Assembly (NCBI RefSeq): GCF_000691165.1 | Contig: NZ_ASJD01000004.1 | Location: forward strand, 1-64,000 | Source: Bacillus safensis FO-36b | Lineage (GTDB): Bacteria > Bacillota > Bacilli > Bacillales > Bacillaceae | DNA: 64,000 nt | Direction of reading: 5' to 3' | In this document: positions 52,435 to 63,618 of the stretch, in pieces | Layout: every line of letters starts with the position of its first letter | Numbering within the stretch: position 1 is the first letter of the stretch | The notes under the pieces: model-generated | The model's input: the letters and a program-made list of their open reading frames with translations, nothing else | Database searches by the model: none | Told to the model about the DNA's origin: nothing | Position numbers and translations under genes: made by a program

Positions 52435-54072
52435 TTACTTTTCGAAATGTGCCCATTTGTATTGAACATCACCTAGTCCAGATACAACTACACCTTTAAG
52501 TTTTGGATCTTGTACCCAAAGCTGAGTGTAGAAGTAAATTGGTGCTATAGGCATATCGTTGATGATGATTTCTTCTGCTTTTTTCAGCATTTCTTCACGC
52601 TTCGTTTTATCTGTTTCTTTTGCAGAATCATTCAACAATTGTTTGTACTCTTTGCTTTCCCATCCAGTGTCGTTGTTTCCGCCGTCTTTATCTTTGTAAA
52701 GCTCAAGGAAGTTCACTGGATCGTTGAAGTCACCTAACCAGCCCATACGTCCGATTTGGTAATCTCCGCTGTGGATTTTGTCGATGTATACGTTCCACTC
52801 AGAGTTATCAAGTTCAACTTTCACACCTAAATCTTTTTTCCACATTTCTTGAATTGCTTGTGCAATCTTTTGGTGGCCTTCATCTGTGTTGTAAGAAAGT
52901 TTCAATGTTGGAAGATCAGAAACAGACTTATAACCTAATTCTTTCGCACCTTTTTCAAGAAGCTTTTTAGCTGTATCTACATCGTGATCTTTGAAGTAGC
53001 CAGTTTTGTTATCTGTGAATCCTTCCATTGTTGGTGGAACGATTGCCATTGCTGGAACTTGTTCACCTTGCGTAATTTTGTCAACGATCGCTTGACGGTT
53101 GATTGAGTATGCAAGGGCCTTACGGATGTTTGCATTGTTTAAAGGTTTTACTTCTGTGTTGAATTTGTAGTTATAGATACCAGCGATCGTCTGGATTTTC
53201 AGACCGCCTTCTTTTTTCAATGTTTTTAAAGACTCAGTTGGAAGGCTTCCAGTTGGAGAACCAGCCCAGTCAAGCTCGCCTTTTTTGAACATGCTAAGCT
53301 CAGTGTTTGTATCTTTGATCATAGACATGTTGATTTTTTTCAATTTCACAGTATCTTTATCCCAGTATTCATTGTTCTTTTCAAGCGTGATAGAACCGCC
53401 ATGTTTCCATTTAGAAAGAACGAATGGTCCGTTAGATACGTAGTTTTCACCAGCATTTGTGTACCAGTTTTTATTCTTTTCAGCCACTTTTTTGTTGACT
53501 GGCATATAAGTATAGAATGCAGTTAGTTCAGTAAAAAACGGTGTTGGGTTTTCTAGCTCAACTACAAGCGTTTTGTCGTCTTTAGCTTTAATGCCAACAT
53601 CAGCAACTTTCGCTTTCCCTTTGTTCGCTGCTTCAGCACCTTTAATATAGTAAAGCTGGTAAGCATATTGAGATTCATTTTTAGGATCTAATGCCCATTT
53701 CCAAGCATATTCGAAATCTTCTGCTTTTACAGGGTCGCCATTAGACCATTTTGCATCACGAAGTGTGAATGTATAAGTTTTACCATCAGCACTTGTTTTG
53801 ATATCAGAAGCCATTGCATTTTCTGGCTTTCCTTCAGCGTTAATTCTTGTTAACCCTTCAAAAGTCTGACGGATGACACTACCTGAAGTTGAATCATTTG
53901 CCAATCCCGGATGTAGAGAAAAAGGCTCAGTGGAGATATTCACATTTAATGTTGTTTTAGCCTCTCCAGAACTGCTCGTGCTGTCGCCTGATTTGTTTCC
54001 GCTGAAACCACAAGCGCTTAATACAAGTGTGAAAATAAGCATTAAAGTAACAACAGACCAACGCTTTTTCAA
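52435..54072 (-). CDS. oppA: oligopeptide-binding lipoprotein OppA
   Basis: 545 residues. Signal and lipobox LMLIFTLVLSACGFSG (Cys about 21), then the SBP_bac_5 fold: TTLNVNISTEPFSLHPGLANDSTSGSVIRQTFEGL, FTLRDAKWSNGDPVKAEDFEYAWKWAL, and IRKALAYSINRQAIV. It captures peptides outside the membrane, including Phr pentapeptides, for OppBCDF. Start ATG with a GGGGG region upstream. Confidence 0.96.
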   Translation of the reverse strand: MKKRWSVVTLMLIFTLVLSACGFSGNKSGDSTSSSGEAKTTLNVNISTEPFSLHPGLANDSTSGSVIRQTFEGLTRINAEGKPENAMASDIKTSADGKTYTFTLRDAKWSNGDPVKAEDFEYAWKWALDPKNESQYAYQLYYIKGAEAANKGKAKVADVGIKAKDDKTLVVELENPTPFFTELTAFYTYMPVNKKVAEKNKNWYTNAGENYVSNGPFVLSKWKHGGSITLEKNNEYWDKDTVKLKKINMSMIKDTNTELSMFKKGELDWAGSPTGSLPTESLKTLKKEGGLKIQTIAGIYNYKFNTEVKPLNNANIRKALAYSINRQAIVDKITQGEQVPAMAIVPPTMEGFTDNKTGYFKDHDVDTAKKLLEKGAKELGYKSVSDLPTLKLSYNTDEGHQKIAQAIQEMWKKDLGVKVELDNSEWNVYIDKIHSGDYQIGRMGWLGDFNDPVNFLELYKDKDGGNNDTGWESKEYKQLLNDSAKETDKTKREEMLKKAEEIIINDMPIAPIYFYTQLWVQDPKLKGVVVSGLGDVQYKWAHFEK

Positions 54073-54519
54073 CTGTATTCCCCCTTATAATATGTTTTTA
54101 GTTCAAAGGTCTCGATAGAAGATGAGATTCAGATTTAAGAAATAGCGTAAAAAAGTCCCTGAATAGCTTACTTTCTATTTCTTTTGTTTTTTCTGAATTT
54201 TCACTATGTAAAGAGCCTAGCACAAACGTGTGAACAAATTCATTATAATGAATAGAATAATTTATTGCAATATCAATTTCATATATTTTTTAAAAACGTA
54301 AATGGGGATAAAGAGGGATTTTTATAAACTAAAGTCTCAATCACTTCAACAAATTAAAGCGTAAATTGATTAAAATAATTTAACAAATTCAGCAGGAATA
54401 ATGTTTTATACATATAATTAATCATCCTTTTTTAAAAAATTCTGACAGATATTTGTTATTTTATCTAAAATTTTAAGTGTCAATAGGCATGATGAGAAGG
54501 TCACATAAGGGCTTCGTGA
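54073..54519. other. AT-rich intergenic region between oppA and the trpS leader
   Basis: Contains the divergent promoters of opp (minus) and trpS (plus). I see no open frame or repeat that I would call a gene; a 65-codon frame at 54477-54674 runs through the T-box leader and is not coding. Confidence 0.6.
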
Positions 54520-55823
<1,304 letters not shown>

Positions 55824-55824
<1 letters not shown>

Positions 55825-55861
55825 AAAAAGCTTGCAGCACGACTCGCTGCAAGCTTTTTCT
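55824..55861. terminator. bidirectional terminator trpS/yjbA
   Basis: AAAAAGCTTGCAGC / GCTGCAAGCTTTTT with ACGACTC loop; A/T on both sides. Confidence 0.93.
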
Positions 55862-56612
55862 AATTTACTTTTGATTCGTTTTCCATTTCCCAAAGCTTTT
55901 CGAAAAAAGGCTGTCCTTTAATCATTTTTTCACAGAAGGCTAAATGATTCTCTGACCACCCATCAATCGTTTCATTGTAAAGCATGTTCCAAATCTCTTC
56001 GAAAGACATTCGTTTGATTTGGTTGTACATGCGCGGGTTCCATTCCGTATACCAATACGCAATCTCCGCCCTGTTTTTGAGCCCTTTTAATTGATCGAGC
56101 GCCATAAACATCAGCTGTTTCAGCTGTCTTTCTTTTCTCGTTAATCCGCTGATATGCTGCGGCGGCAGTGATAGAATGTGATATTCTTTCGTCGATTCAA
56201 GGCTGCCCTTAGAAAATTCATATTCCTCTGCCTTCACATCTTTCACCATTTCATACACCAATTGCTCCTGCCTTGGAATCAAGCGGCTTTTTCTCACAGG
56301 TATGGAATACCCTATCGTATCTACAGCAATGATTCGAATTCCGTCGGTGACTACAAAGCAATACTCTAATTTACGGCGTTCATGATTTTTTCGAATATAT
56401 GATTTCTCAAATACAGACTCTAGCAGCGTCTTCGGCAGCTCTGAAAGATCATTCTCTATGTAATCAAACAAAGGGCTCTGCACCTTAAGTAAAGGCACTT
56501 GATCTAACAGTTCAACACTGTCCTCCTTACGCCACTCATGAAAATGACACACATTGTAGCCATTCTCTTCCCCTTCAAACCAATTCACCCATACGTCATG
56601 AAGAAATAACAT
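55860..56612 (-). CDS. yjbA: DUF3603 protein YjbA
   Basis: 250 residues from ATG 56612 (GAGGGATTGGTT upstream; the frame's TTG at 56618 is less likely). [31 protein letters not shown] is nearly the B. subtilis start; [39 protein letters not shown] and [23 protein letters not shown] are the DUF3603 core. Cytosolic, function unknown. Confidence 0.9.
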   Translation of the reverse strand: MLFLHDVWVNWFEGEENGYNVCHFHEWRKEDSVELLDQVPLLKVQSPLFDYIENDLSELPKTLLESVFEKSYIRKNHERRKLEYCFVVTDGIRIIAVDTIGYSIPVRKSRLIPRQEQLVYEMVKDVKAEEYEFSKGSLESTKEYHILSLPPQHISGLTRKERQLKQLMFMALDQLKGLKNRAEIAYWYTEWNPRMYNQIKRMSFEEIWNMLYNETIDGWSENHLAFCEKMIKGQPFFEKLWEMENESKVN

Positions 56613-56757
56613 AACCAATCCCTCACTTTATAAAAACTGTTGTCCACAGTATGGGCAAGGGATAGAGAAATTATTCCAACTTTATCAAAACTTCAAGCTG
56701 AGAATGATGAGCTTCATGTCTTTCTTTCGTTCAGGAAACGCAGAGCCCTTTTAAACT

Positions 56758-57672
56758 TTACTTCAGCTTTTTAGGATCAAGCGCATCTCTCAGCCCATCT
56801 CCTAAAAAATTAAAGCATAAAACAGTCAGCAAAATGAATAAACCTGGGAAAAGCGGGTACCACCAAGCTTGCACCATAATGGAGAAATTTTGTGCGTCTT
56901 GCAGCATGTTGCCCCAGCTTGCCGTTGGCGGCTGAATACCAAAGCCAAGGTAGCTGAGCGTTGATTCAGCTAAAATGACGGAGCCTACTTTTAATGTAGC
57001 TGACACAATAATAGGACCGATACAGTTCGGTAAAATATGCGAAAAGATGATGACATGATTTTTCGTTCCAATGGTTCTCGCCGCGAGGACGAATTCTCTT
57101 GTTCGAAGTGATAAGAATTCACTGCGGATGAGTCTGGCCGTTGTTGTCCAGCCTGTCAAAGCAAAGATTAAAATCAATTTATCAATGCCCGGTTTGAAAA
57201 TGGTGACGAGCGTAATCAATAGAAAAATGTCTGGAATCGATAACACGACATCTACAAACCTCATTAACAAGGAATCAACAAACCCTTTGAAATACCCCGC
57301 AACCGCACCAACGACAGTGCCAATGGTGATTGCACCGAGCACTGAGACAAAACCGACCAATAAAGAGACCCGCGCGCCATATAGCACCCTTGAGAAAATA
57401 TCGCGGCCAAACTTGTCAGTACCCATAAAATGCTCAGCACTTGGCGGCTGGAGCCGCTTCAATAAATCTTGCTGTTCTGGTGTATATGGAGCGATCACTG
57501 GAGCGAAAATGGCTGAAAAGATAATGACCAATAAAATCACGGAGCCGGCAACCGCCAATTTATTTTTGAAAAATTTCTCGCAAAACAAACGCAGCATCGT
57601 CTCTGGCTTTGGCGGAAGGCCCTCCTTTAATTTGATATCAACAGGAGGTGTTCCCATATTAGGCTGTGCCAA
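56758..57672 (-). CDS. appC: oligopeptide ABC transporter permease AppC
   Basis: 304 residues from TTG 57672; an in-frame ATG at 57657 is an alternative. First membrane segment [50 protein letters not shown] loop [44 protein letters not shown]. Pairs with AppB. Last gene of appDFABC. A weak hairpin AAGCT / AGCTT near 56695-56718 may end the message. Confidence 0.93.
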   Translation of the reverse strand: MAQPNMGTPPVDIKLKEGLPPKPETMLRLFCEKFFKNKLAVAGSVILLVIIFSAIFAPVIAPYTPEQQDLLKRLQPPSAEHFMGTDKFGRDIFSRVLYGARVSLLVGFVSVLGAITIGTVVGAVAGYFKGFVDSLLMRFVDVVLSIPDIFLLITLVTIFKPGIDKLILIFALTGWTTTARLIRSEFLSLRTREFVLAARTIGTKNHVIIFSHILPNCIGPIIVSATLKVGSVILAESTLSYLGFGIQPPTASWGNMLQDAQNFSIMVQAWWYPLFPGLFILLTVLCFNFLGDGLRDALDPKKLK

Positions 57673-57690
57673 TTGTGCTTCAGCTCCCTT

Positions 57691-58641
57691 CTAATATTCA
57701 ATACGCGGATCAACGATCGCATATAAAATATCCGCTATTAAATTTCCAACCACCACAAGCACTGCGGAAATAACGGTCATCGCCATAATGACCGGATAAT
57801 CTCTCGAAAAGGCAGAATCAATGAACAGCTTTCCAAGTCCAGGCCAGGTGAAGATTTGTTCCACCACGACTGCGCCGCCAATAAAAGATGGTATCATTAA
57901 TCCGAAAATCGTTATGACAGGCATAAGACCGTTTCTTAAACCATGTTTAAAAATGACTTTGTTTTCTCTAAAGCCTTTCGCTCTTGCTGTGCGAATGTAA
58001 TCCTGCCTCATCACATCAAGCATACTCGACCTTGTGTACCGGGTCAGCCCTGCCATATCAGCCGTTGCTAAAACAAAGGCTGGTAAAATGATGTGATGGA
58101 GCCGGTCAAACACATTAAAATCAGCATTCAAGGTAGAGACTCCGCCAGTTGGAAACCACCCTAAGTTCACGGATAAAACCATAATGAGGATGAGACCAAA
58201 CCAAAAGTTTGGAATAGCCAGTCCGATAAAAGATGTAACCGTAATGCCATAGTCAAGCTTTGTATACGGACGTTTTGCTGAAAGAACACCAAATGGGATG
58301 GCGATCAGCAGGGCAACTATTGTAGAAAAGATCATGAGGGTGAGGGTATTTGGCAGCCGGGCAAAAATCAAATCAGCCACGGGTGTTCCCTTTTTGACAA
58401 TGGATGTGCCAAAGTCACCTTGTAGCATATTGCCAAGCCATTTCATATATTGCACATATTCAGGATCGTTCAAGCCGTACTTATCAATAAAGGCTTCCCG
58501 GTCTGCCGCACTAATAGTAGGATCCATCATGAGTGACATCGGATCGCCTGGTGCTGCTTTCATAATGGCAAAGGACAAGATGGTAATCCCTAATAAAATG
58601 GGAATGGAGAGCAATGTCCTTCTAATGATATATGTAACCAT
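57691..58641 (-). CDS. appB: oligopeptide ABC transporter permease AppB
   Basis: 316 residues from ATG 58641 (AAAGGAGTTGTGCAT upstream). TYIIRRTLLSIPILLGITILSFAIMKAAPGDPM, DKYGLNDPEYVQYMKWLGN, and the EAA loop [27 protein letters not shown]. About six membrane segments, paralogous to OppB. Nineteen bases before appC. Confidence 0.94.
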   Translation of the reverse strand: MVTYIIRRTLLSIPILLGITILSFAIMKAAPGDPMSLMMDPTISAADREAFIDKYGLNDPEYVQYMKWLGNMLQGDFGTSIVKKGTPVADLIFARLPNTLTLMIFSTIVALLIAIPFGVLSAKRPYTKLDYGITVTSFIGLAIPNFWFGLILIMVLSVNLGWFPTGGVSTLNADFNVFDRLHHIILPAFVLATADMAGLTRYTRSSMLDVMRQDYIRTARAKGFRENKVIFKHGLRNGLMPVITIFGLMIPSFIGGAVVVEQIFTWPGLGKLFIDSAFSRDYPVIMAMTVISAVLVVVGNLIADILYAIVDPRIEY

Positions 58642-58679
58642 ATGCACAACTCCTTTTTCATCGGATCGCCATTCTGTGA

Positions 58680-58868
58680 AAAAAAGGCCAAAATGATGTT
58701 ATTTTAGCCTTTTGTCTTCTTTTCAGCGTGATATGAAAACCCTTGAATTCTCATGCTGATGCGGAGCGAACGAAATGATCTTTTTAGCACCCGCGCAGAG
58801 AACTGACACCGAATGCAAGGGATTGTTCTCACGGTGAAAGGGGAGAATCCCCCTTCTTCACTATCAGC
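58680..58868 (-). promoter_or_regulatory. structured intercistronic RNA between appA and appB
   Basis: On the minus strand after the appA stop: a stem GUGAAGAAGGGG / CUCCCCUUUCAC (about 58834-58861), then CACCG, GAGAAC, CGGUG and GUUCUC in interleaved order (58797-58836), the arrangement of an H-type pseudoknot. Further on comes AAAGGCUAAAAU / AUUUUGGCCUUU with seven U (58681-58713), a good terminator. It probably gives partial termination, so AppA outnumbers the permease. Folding by eye only. Confidence 0.6.
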
Positions 58869-60503
58869 CTACTGTTCAAGCCACCATTTTTCGATTTTGT
58901 AATACTCATCTTTCGGGTGGTAAGAGTAGCCTTGGAGATTAGATGGCATAGCGCGATGTGAATTGGCATAGTAAAGGAACGTATACGGCTGATCCTCTGC
59001 GATCAGTTTATAAATTTTTTCATATGCCTTTGAATAATCTTTTCGATCGCTTAAGTTTTTAGCATCGACTAACAGCTTATCGACCTCTTTATTTTTATAC
59101 CAGATGTTATTTAAGCCTTTTTCAGACTGGCTTGAGTGGAATATGCTGAATTGATCAGGGAATGTCGCAAGGCTCCAGCCGAGCAGCAGCGCATCATAAT
59201 CCCACTTAGGCGGTGTCGTCTGCTCAATGAGTGCACTGAATTCCACAATTTGCGGCTTTGCTTCCACACCGATTTCTTTGAGCTGCTGCTGGACAACGAC
59301 AGCGATATCTTCACGAACTTTATTTCCTTGGTTGGTCTTTATGACAAAGGAGAATTTCTTGCCATCCTTATCAAGATAGCCGTCTCCATCTGTATCCTCC
59401 CAGCCCTCTTCTTTCAGCATCTTTTTCGCTTTTTCTTGATCAAATTCAAATACTGGCACACTTTCATCCTTTGGATAGTTCCAGGACAGCGGACTTTCTG
59501 GAATGTTGGCTACTTTGCCGTCTCCATCTAGCACTTGGTCAACAATCGTTTGACGATCAATAGCATGTGTCAGCGCTTGGCGGACCTTTTTACTTTTAAA
59601 GAGTTCATTTTTCTGGTTCCAGCCAATGTATGAATAATTGAGTCCTAGATCAGATTCAATTTTAATGTTGCTCACTTTTTCAGCTGTTTGCAGCTCGGAG
59701 CCTGGTACAGCAAAGAAATCAATATCTCCTGCTGACAGCTGGGCAATCGCTGCATTCTGATCAGGAATGGTTTTAATTGTGACAGTATCAAGGTAAGGAC
59801 GTCCATCCCAATAATCGTCAAAGGCTTCTAGTTTGACGTAGTCTCCTTCTTTCCATTCTGCAAATTTAAATGGACCAGAACCGATTGGTTTTTTTCGGTT
59901 AAATTCGTTTTCACCGAGATCTTTTATAGGCACATCACCTAAAATATGCTTAGGTAAAATACCGTAGCTTCCTAGTGTGACATTATAAAAATACGGATCT
60001 TTTTTATTGAGCTTGAATTCGATCGAGTAGTCCCCTGTCTTTTTAACAGACTCTAAAACTTCAAAGCCTGATCCGCGCTCCCCGTTGTAGTCCTTATTGA
60101 TTGGAATGCTGTATGTAAACACAACATCGTCAGCAGTCAGTTCTTCACCATCATGAAACTTCACACCTTTTTTAATGGTGACATCAAACTGCTTGCCGTC
60201 ATCAGATTCTTTAATATCCTCTGCCAGCGATAGCTGAGGGTTGAGCTTTCCGTCTGTTTGAAGTAAGAAGCTGTAGATTCTTTCCTCAATATCAGAGCTT
60301 GCCACATCTGTAGAATACAGCGAGTTAAATAATGTTGGCTCTGCAATTGAACCGATGACAAGATCGCCGCCTTGTACCGGTTTACCTGTGGATTTCTTTC
60401 CACTGTCTCCAGACGTTTTATTTCCACCAGAACAAGCAGCAAGGATTAATGTAAAGATCAGCAGTAAACTGACCAAAATGAACTTTCTATTTCTACCTTT
60501 CAT
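58869..60503 (-). CDS. appA: oligopeptide-binding lipoprotein AppA
   Basis: 544 residues from ATG 60503 (GGGGGAATTG upstream). Lipobox LILAACSGG. SBP_bac_5 fold: GDLVIGSIAEPTLFNSLYSTDVASSDIEERIYSFL, IKKGVKFHDGEELTADDVVFTY, VRQALTHAIDRQTIVDQVL. It binds longer peptides for AppBCDF. The gene is intact, whereas B. subtilis 168 carries a known frameshift in appA. Followed by the structured spacer before appB. Confidence 0.95.
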   Translation of the reverse strand: MKGRNRKFILVSLLLIFTLILAACSGGNKTSGDSGKKSTGKPVQGGDLVIGSIAEPTLFNSLYSTDVASSDIEERIYSFLLQTDGKLNPQLSLAEDIKESDDGKQFDVTIKKGVKFHDGEELTADDVVFTYSIPINKDYNGERGSGFEVLESVKKTGDYSIEFKLNKKDPYFYNVTLGSYGILPKHILGDVPIKDLGENEFNRKKPIGSGPFKFAEWKEGDYVKLEAFDDYWDGRPYLDTVTIKTIPDQNAAIAQLSAGDIDFFAVPGSELQTAEKVSNIKIESDLGLNYSYIGWNQKNELFKSKKVRQALTHAIDRQTIVDQVLDGDGKVANIPESPLSWNYPKDESVPVFEFDQEKAKKMLKEEGWEDTDGDGYLDKDGKKFSFVIKTNQGNKVREDIAVVVQQQLKEIGVEAKPQIVEFSALIEQTTPPKWDYDALLLGWSLATFPDQFSIFHSSQSEKGLNNIWYKNKEVDKLLVDAKNLSDRKDYSKAYEKIYKLIAEDQPYTFLYYANSHRAMPSNLQGYSYHPKDEYYKIEKWWLEQ

Positions 60504-60588
60504 AGACAATTCCCCCTATTCTTTTTTAAAAATAATGACCGAATCCTTTTTCATCCCCCCTCTCAAAGATGAGATCATACAAGCTTGA

Positions 60589-61611
60589 TCAAGCGTTGTA
60601 GAGGTGGCAGGCAACAAAGTGGTTCGTTTTTAATTCCTGAAATGCTGGTACTTTTTCTTTACAGATTTCTTTCGCGTGCGGGCATCTTGTGTGAAATACG
60701 CAGCCTTTTGGCGGATTTGCAGGACTCGGCAGATCGCCTTGGAGCATAATGCGTTCTCTTTTCGTCTGCCCTTTTTTACGGGTGACAGGAACGGAAGAAA
60801 GCAGAGCCTGTGTATACGGATGGAGCGGGTCATCGTACAGACTATGCTTATCGGCAAGCTCCATCATTTTGCCGAGATACATGACGCCGACTCTATCGCT
60901 AATATGCCTGACCACACTTAAATCGTGAGAGATAAATAGATAGGTAAGGTCAAATTCCTCCTGAAGCTCCTCCATCAGATTAATAACCTGCGCCTGAATA
61001 GATACATCAAGTGCTGATACAGGCTCATCTGCGATGATCATGTCGGGATTCATGGCAAGCGCACGAGCGATGCCGATCCGCTGCCTCTGCCCGCCTGAAA
61101 ATTCATGGGGATAGCGGTTCGCAAAGCTTGGATGAAGACCTACCTTTGATAAAAGCTGTTCTACTTTTTCATTTCTTTCTTTTAAGGAATATAAGTGATG
61201 TGTTTTGTAGGGTTCTTTGATGATGCTTCGAAGTGTTTTTCTAGGGTTGAGTGATGCAAAGGGATCTTGAAAAACCATTTGGATGTTTTTTCGTGTAGAT
61301 TGTCTTAGCTTTGATTCTGATACGCGCGTGATGTCTTGCCCTTTAAAAAAGATTTGACCGTCAGTTGGTTCGTATAGGCGGATCATTGTCCGGCCTAGTG
61401 TAGATTTCCCGCATCCTGACTCCCCGACAATACCTAACGTTTCACCTTTATAAATCTTCAAGTCTATGCCGTCAACAGCTTTCACTGCACCGACTTTCTT
61501 TTGAAAGACGCCCGCTTTAATCGGAAAATGCTTTCGAATCTGTTTCAGTTCAAGGATCGTTTCTTTCTCTGGTAATTCCGTTATTTGTGTTTGATTTTGA
61601 GCAAGGGTCAT
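60589..61611 (-). CDS. appF: oligopeptide ABC transporter ATPase AppF
   Basis: 340 residues. Walker [29 protein letters not shown], signature [17 protein letters not shown], Walker [22 protein letters not shown]-terminal [22 protein letters not shown] is the conserved cysteine region of oligopeptide ATPases. Overlaps appD by four bases (ATGA). Paralogue of OppF. Confidence 0.94.
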   Translation of the reverse strand: MTLAQNQTQITELPEKETILELKQIRKHFPIKAGVFQKKVGAVKAVDGIDLKIYKGETLGIVGESGCGKSTLGRTMIRLYEPTDGQIFFKGQDITRVSESKLRQSTRKNIQMVFQDPFASLNPRKTLRSIIKEPYKTHHLYSLKERNEKVEQLLSKVGLHPSFANRYPHEFSGGQRQRIGIARALAMNPDMIIADEPVSALDVSIQAQVINLMEELQEEFDLTYLFISHDLSVVRHISDRVGVMYLGKMMELADKHSLYDDPLHPYTQALLSSVPVTRKKGQTKRERIMLQGDLPSPANPPKGCVFHTRCPHAKEICKEKVPAFQELKTNHFVACHLYNA

Positions 61612-62588
61612 GTGTGGTCTGCCTCCTCATATAAGAAACATCTGACGCTTCTGCCATTTTCAAATGTTCTCAGCTTAGGCAGTTCTCCCAGGCAGCGTTC
61701 CTTCACTTGCGGACATCTAGGAGCAAAGCGGCAGCCGGCTGGAAGCTGATCTGGCGCAGGAACATTTCCTTTGATGGCTGTTAACGGCTGTATGTCTCCG
61801 TCAATGACAGGAATCGATTCAAGCAGCCCTTCTGTGTAAGGATGAAGCGGCTGTTCAAACAACTCTTCAACAGTCCCATTTTCAACAACCTGTCCGCAGT
61901 ACATGACAATCACTCGATCTGCAACTTCAGACACGACACCTAAATCATGTGTGATAAGAAGAATAGATGTACCAAAGGTAGAGCATAAATCTTTCATTAA
62001 AGTGAGTACCTGGGCTTGAATGGTCACATCCAGGGCAGTTGTCGGTTCATCTGCAATGAGAAGCTTCGGATCACAGCTTAGTGCTATGGCAATCATCACT
62101 CTTTGCCGCATGCCGCCTGATAAACGATGCGGATAATCTTTCATGATTTGCTCCGGGCGGGAAAAACCAACAAGCTTCAGCAGATCAACCGCTTTTTTGA
62201 CCGCTTCTTTTTTTGAAAGTTTTTTGTGATAGATGAGGATTTCTGTTATTTGTTCTCCGATGGTTAAGACGGGATTAAGTGAGGTCATGGGTTCCTGAAA
62301 GATCATAGATACATCATTACCGCGGATGCTGCATAATTCCTTTTCACTATATGTAACAAGGTCCTTTCCATCAAGTTTGATGGAACCGTCCATAATTTTC
62401 CCACCCGTTCCATGAATCAGACCCATAATGGATAAGGACGTAATACTTTTGCCAGAACCAGACTCACCGACTAATGCGACAGTTTCTCCTCTGTTGATGC
62501 TGAAATCAACGCCATCCACAGCAGGTATCGGTTCCTTTTTTCGAAAAAAATATGTTTTTAAGTTTTGCACTTCAAGCAGCGTGCTCAT
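61608..62588 (-). CDS. appD: oligopeptide ABC transporter ATPase AppD
   Basis: 326 residues. Walker [28 protein letters not shown], signature [17 protein letters not shown], Walker [21 protein letters not shown]-terminal cysteines in [15 protein letters not shown]. First gene of the app operon; the 149 bases upstream are AT-rich and should hold the promoter. Confidence 0.94.
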   Translation of the reverse strand: MSTLLEVQNLKTYFFRKKEPIPAVDGVDFSINRGETVALVGESGSGKSITSLSIMGLIHGTGGKIMDGSIKLDGKDLVTYSEKELCSIRGNDVSMIFQEPMTSLNPVLTIGEQITEILIYHKKLSKKEAVKKAVDLLKLVGFSRPEQIMKDYPHRLSGGMRQRVMIAIALSCDPKLLIADEPTTALDVTIQAQVLTLMKDLCSTFGTSILLITHDLGVVSEVADRVIVMYCGQVVENGTVEELFEQPLHPYTEGLLESIPVIDGDIQPLTAIKGNVPAPDQLPAGCRFAPRCPQVKERCLGELPKLRTFENGRSVRCFLYEEADHT

Positions 62589-62737
62589 TCATTCGCCCCT
62601 TTCTCCTTAGATCAATAGAATCGAACCTGAATATTCTGTATTTTAAAAATAAAAAGAATTATTTGTATATTATTACATCGCTATGACGAAATCAAGAAGT
62701 ATTTAGTAAATTTGTAATATGTCTCTTCTTATGTGAA

Positions 62738-63541
62738 TTATTCACTTTGTGATTCTATCGCCTTTAAAAAGGTTTCTGCTGGCTCTGCAATCATAGACTC
62801 CTCGCTGATTCGGTGCTCATTGAAATATTTTTTCACAATATAAAACCCGGTAGCGTAACCAAGCATTTTAGGGTAGTTCCCTTTTCCATAAAGAAGATTC
62901 TGTATCAGCCTTTCGTCGTCCTGGACTCTTTGATCAAGATGACTGGATACCCATTTCTTGTACATACGCTGAAGCTGTTCTTCGCTATAGAAGGTGGTCC
63001 ATTTCGCTGTATAGTTTTCTCCATATCTATGATACACAGCATATTCAGCGAGCCCCTCCATCATGATTGTATCGAGGAATGTAAAGTCTTTTTCTTCTTT
63101 TGAGAGAAAATGCAGCCTGCATACATGGTGATATTCGTGAGTCAGCAATGTACCGATTCGCTCCTTCGGGGTATTTGGAGACAAAAAAAGAAAGACCTTG
63201 TCATCAAATGCCATGCCGGATTGATAATAAAATTGCTCTCTGATTTCTCTGCTGCTCTCGTTGACAGGTAAAATAAACACAGGAATGTCTGGACCTTCCC
63301 ACTGCTTTTGAAGCGTTTGATATTCTTTCATGACAAGCTTGAAGTACCCTTTTTCCTTGAGCTTGTCGATCATGTTTTTGCACGAGCTCCAAGACCGAAC
63401 CATCCCGTGATGCTGCAGGTGAGCGAGGATAGACGACCATTCTTTTTCCTCGGCCCCTTTAAAATAAGGAACAAAGCGCGCTGCAAGCTCCTGAAATGAT
63501 GATGATTGATGAATGAGATATTGTGTATTGATTAGACCCAT
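62738..63541 (-). CDS. yjaZ: DUF2268 zinc-protease-like protein YjaZ
   Basis: 267 residues from ATG 63541, nine bases after GGAGGTG; the longer frame starts inside that RBS. LLTHEYHHVCRLHFLSKE carries HEXXH, and EGLAEYAVYHRYGE downstream supplies the third ligand Glu, as in DUF2268 putative metallopeptidases. No signal peptide or lipobox seen. Function unknown. Lies between fabF and the app operon. Confidence 0.87.
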   Translation of the reverse strand: MGLINTQYLIHQSSSFQELAARFVPYFKGAEEKEWSSILAHLQHHGMVRSWSSCKNMIDKLKEKGYFKLVMKEYQTLQKQWEGPDIPVFILPVNESSREIREQFYYQSGMAFDDKVFLFLSPNTPKERIGTLLTHEYHHVCRLHFLSKEEKDFTFLDTIMMEGLAEYAVYHRYGENYTAKWTTFYSEEQLQRMYKKWVSSHLDQRVQDDERLIQNLLYGKGNYPKMLGYATGFYIVKKYFNEHRISEESMIAEPAETFLKAIESQSE

Positions 63542-63571
63542 ACCGCTGAGCACCTCCATTTTCATCATATG

Positions 63572-63606
63572 CAAAAAAGCGGCGATCTGTTTATCGACCG
63601 CCGCTT
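63572..63606 (-). terminator. terminator of fabF
   Basis: AAAGCGGCG / CGCCGCTTT with a GTCGATAAACAGAT loop, T-run on the minus strand. Confidence 0.9.
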
Positions 63607-63618
63607 TCTCAGAAAGTA

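Noticed and set aside
54195-54215. CodY-like sequence upstream of oppA (AAAATTCAGAAAA on the minus strand)
   Set aside because: About four mismatches to the 15-base CodY consensus in AT-rich DNA; not strong enough to call.
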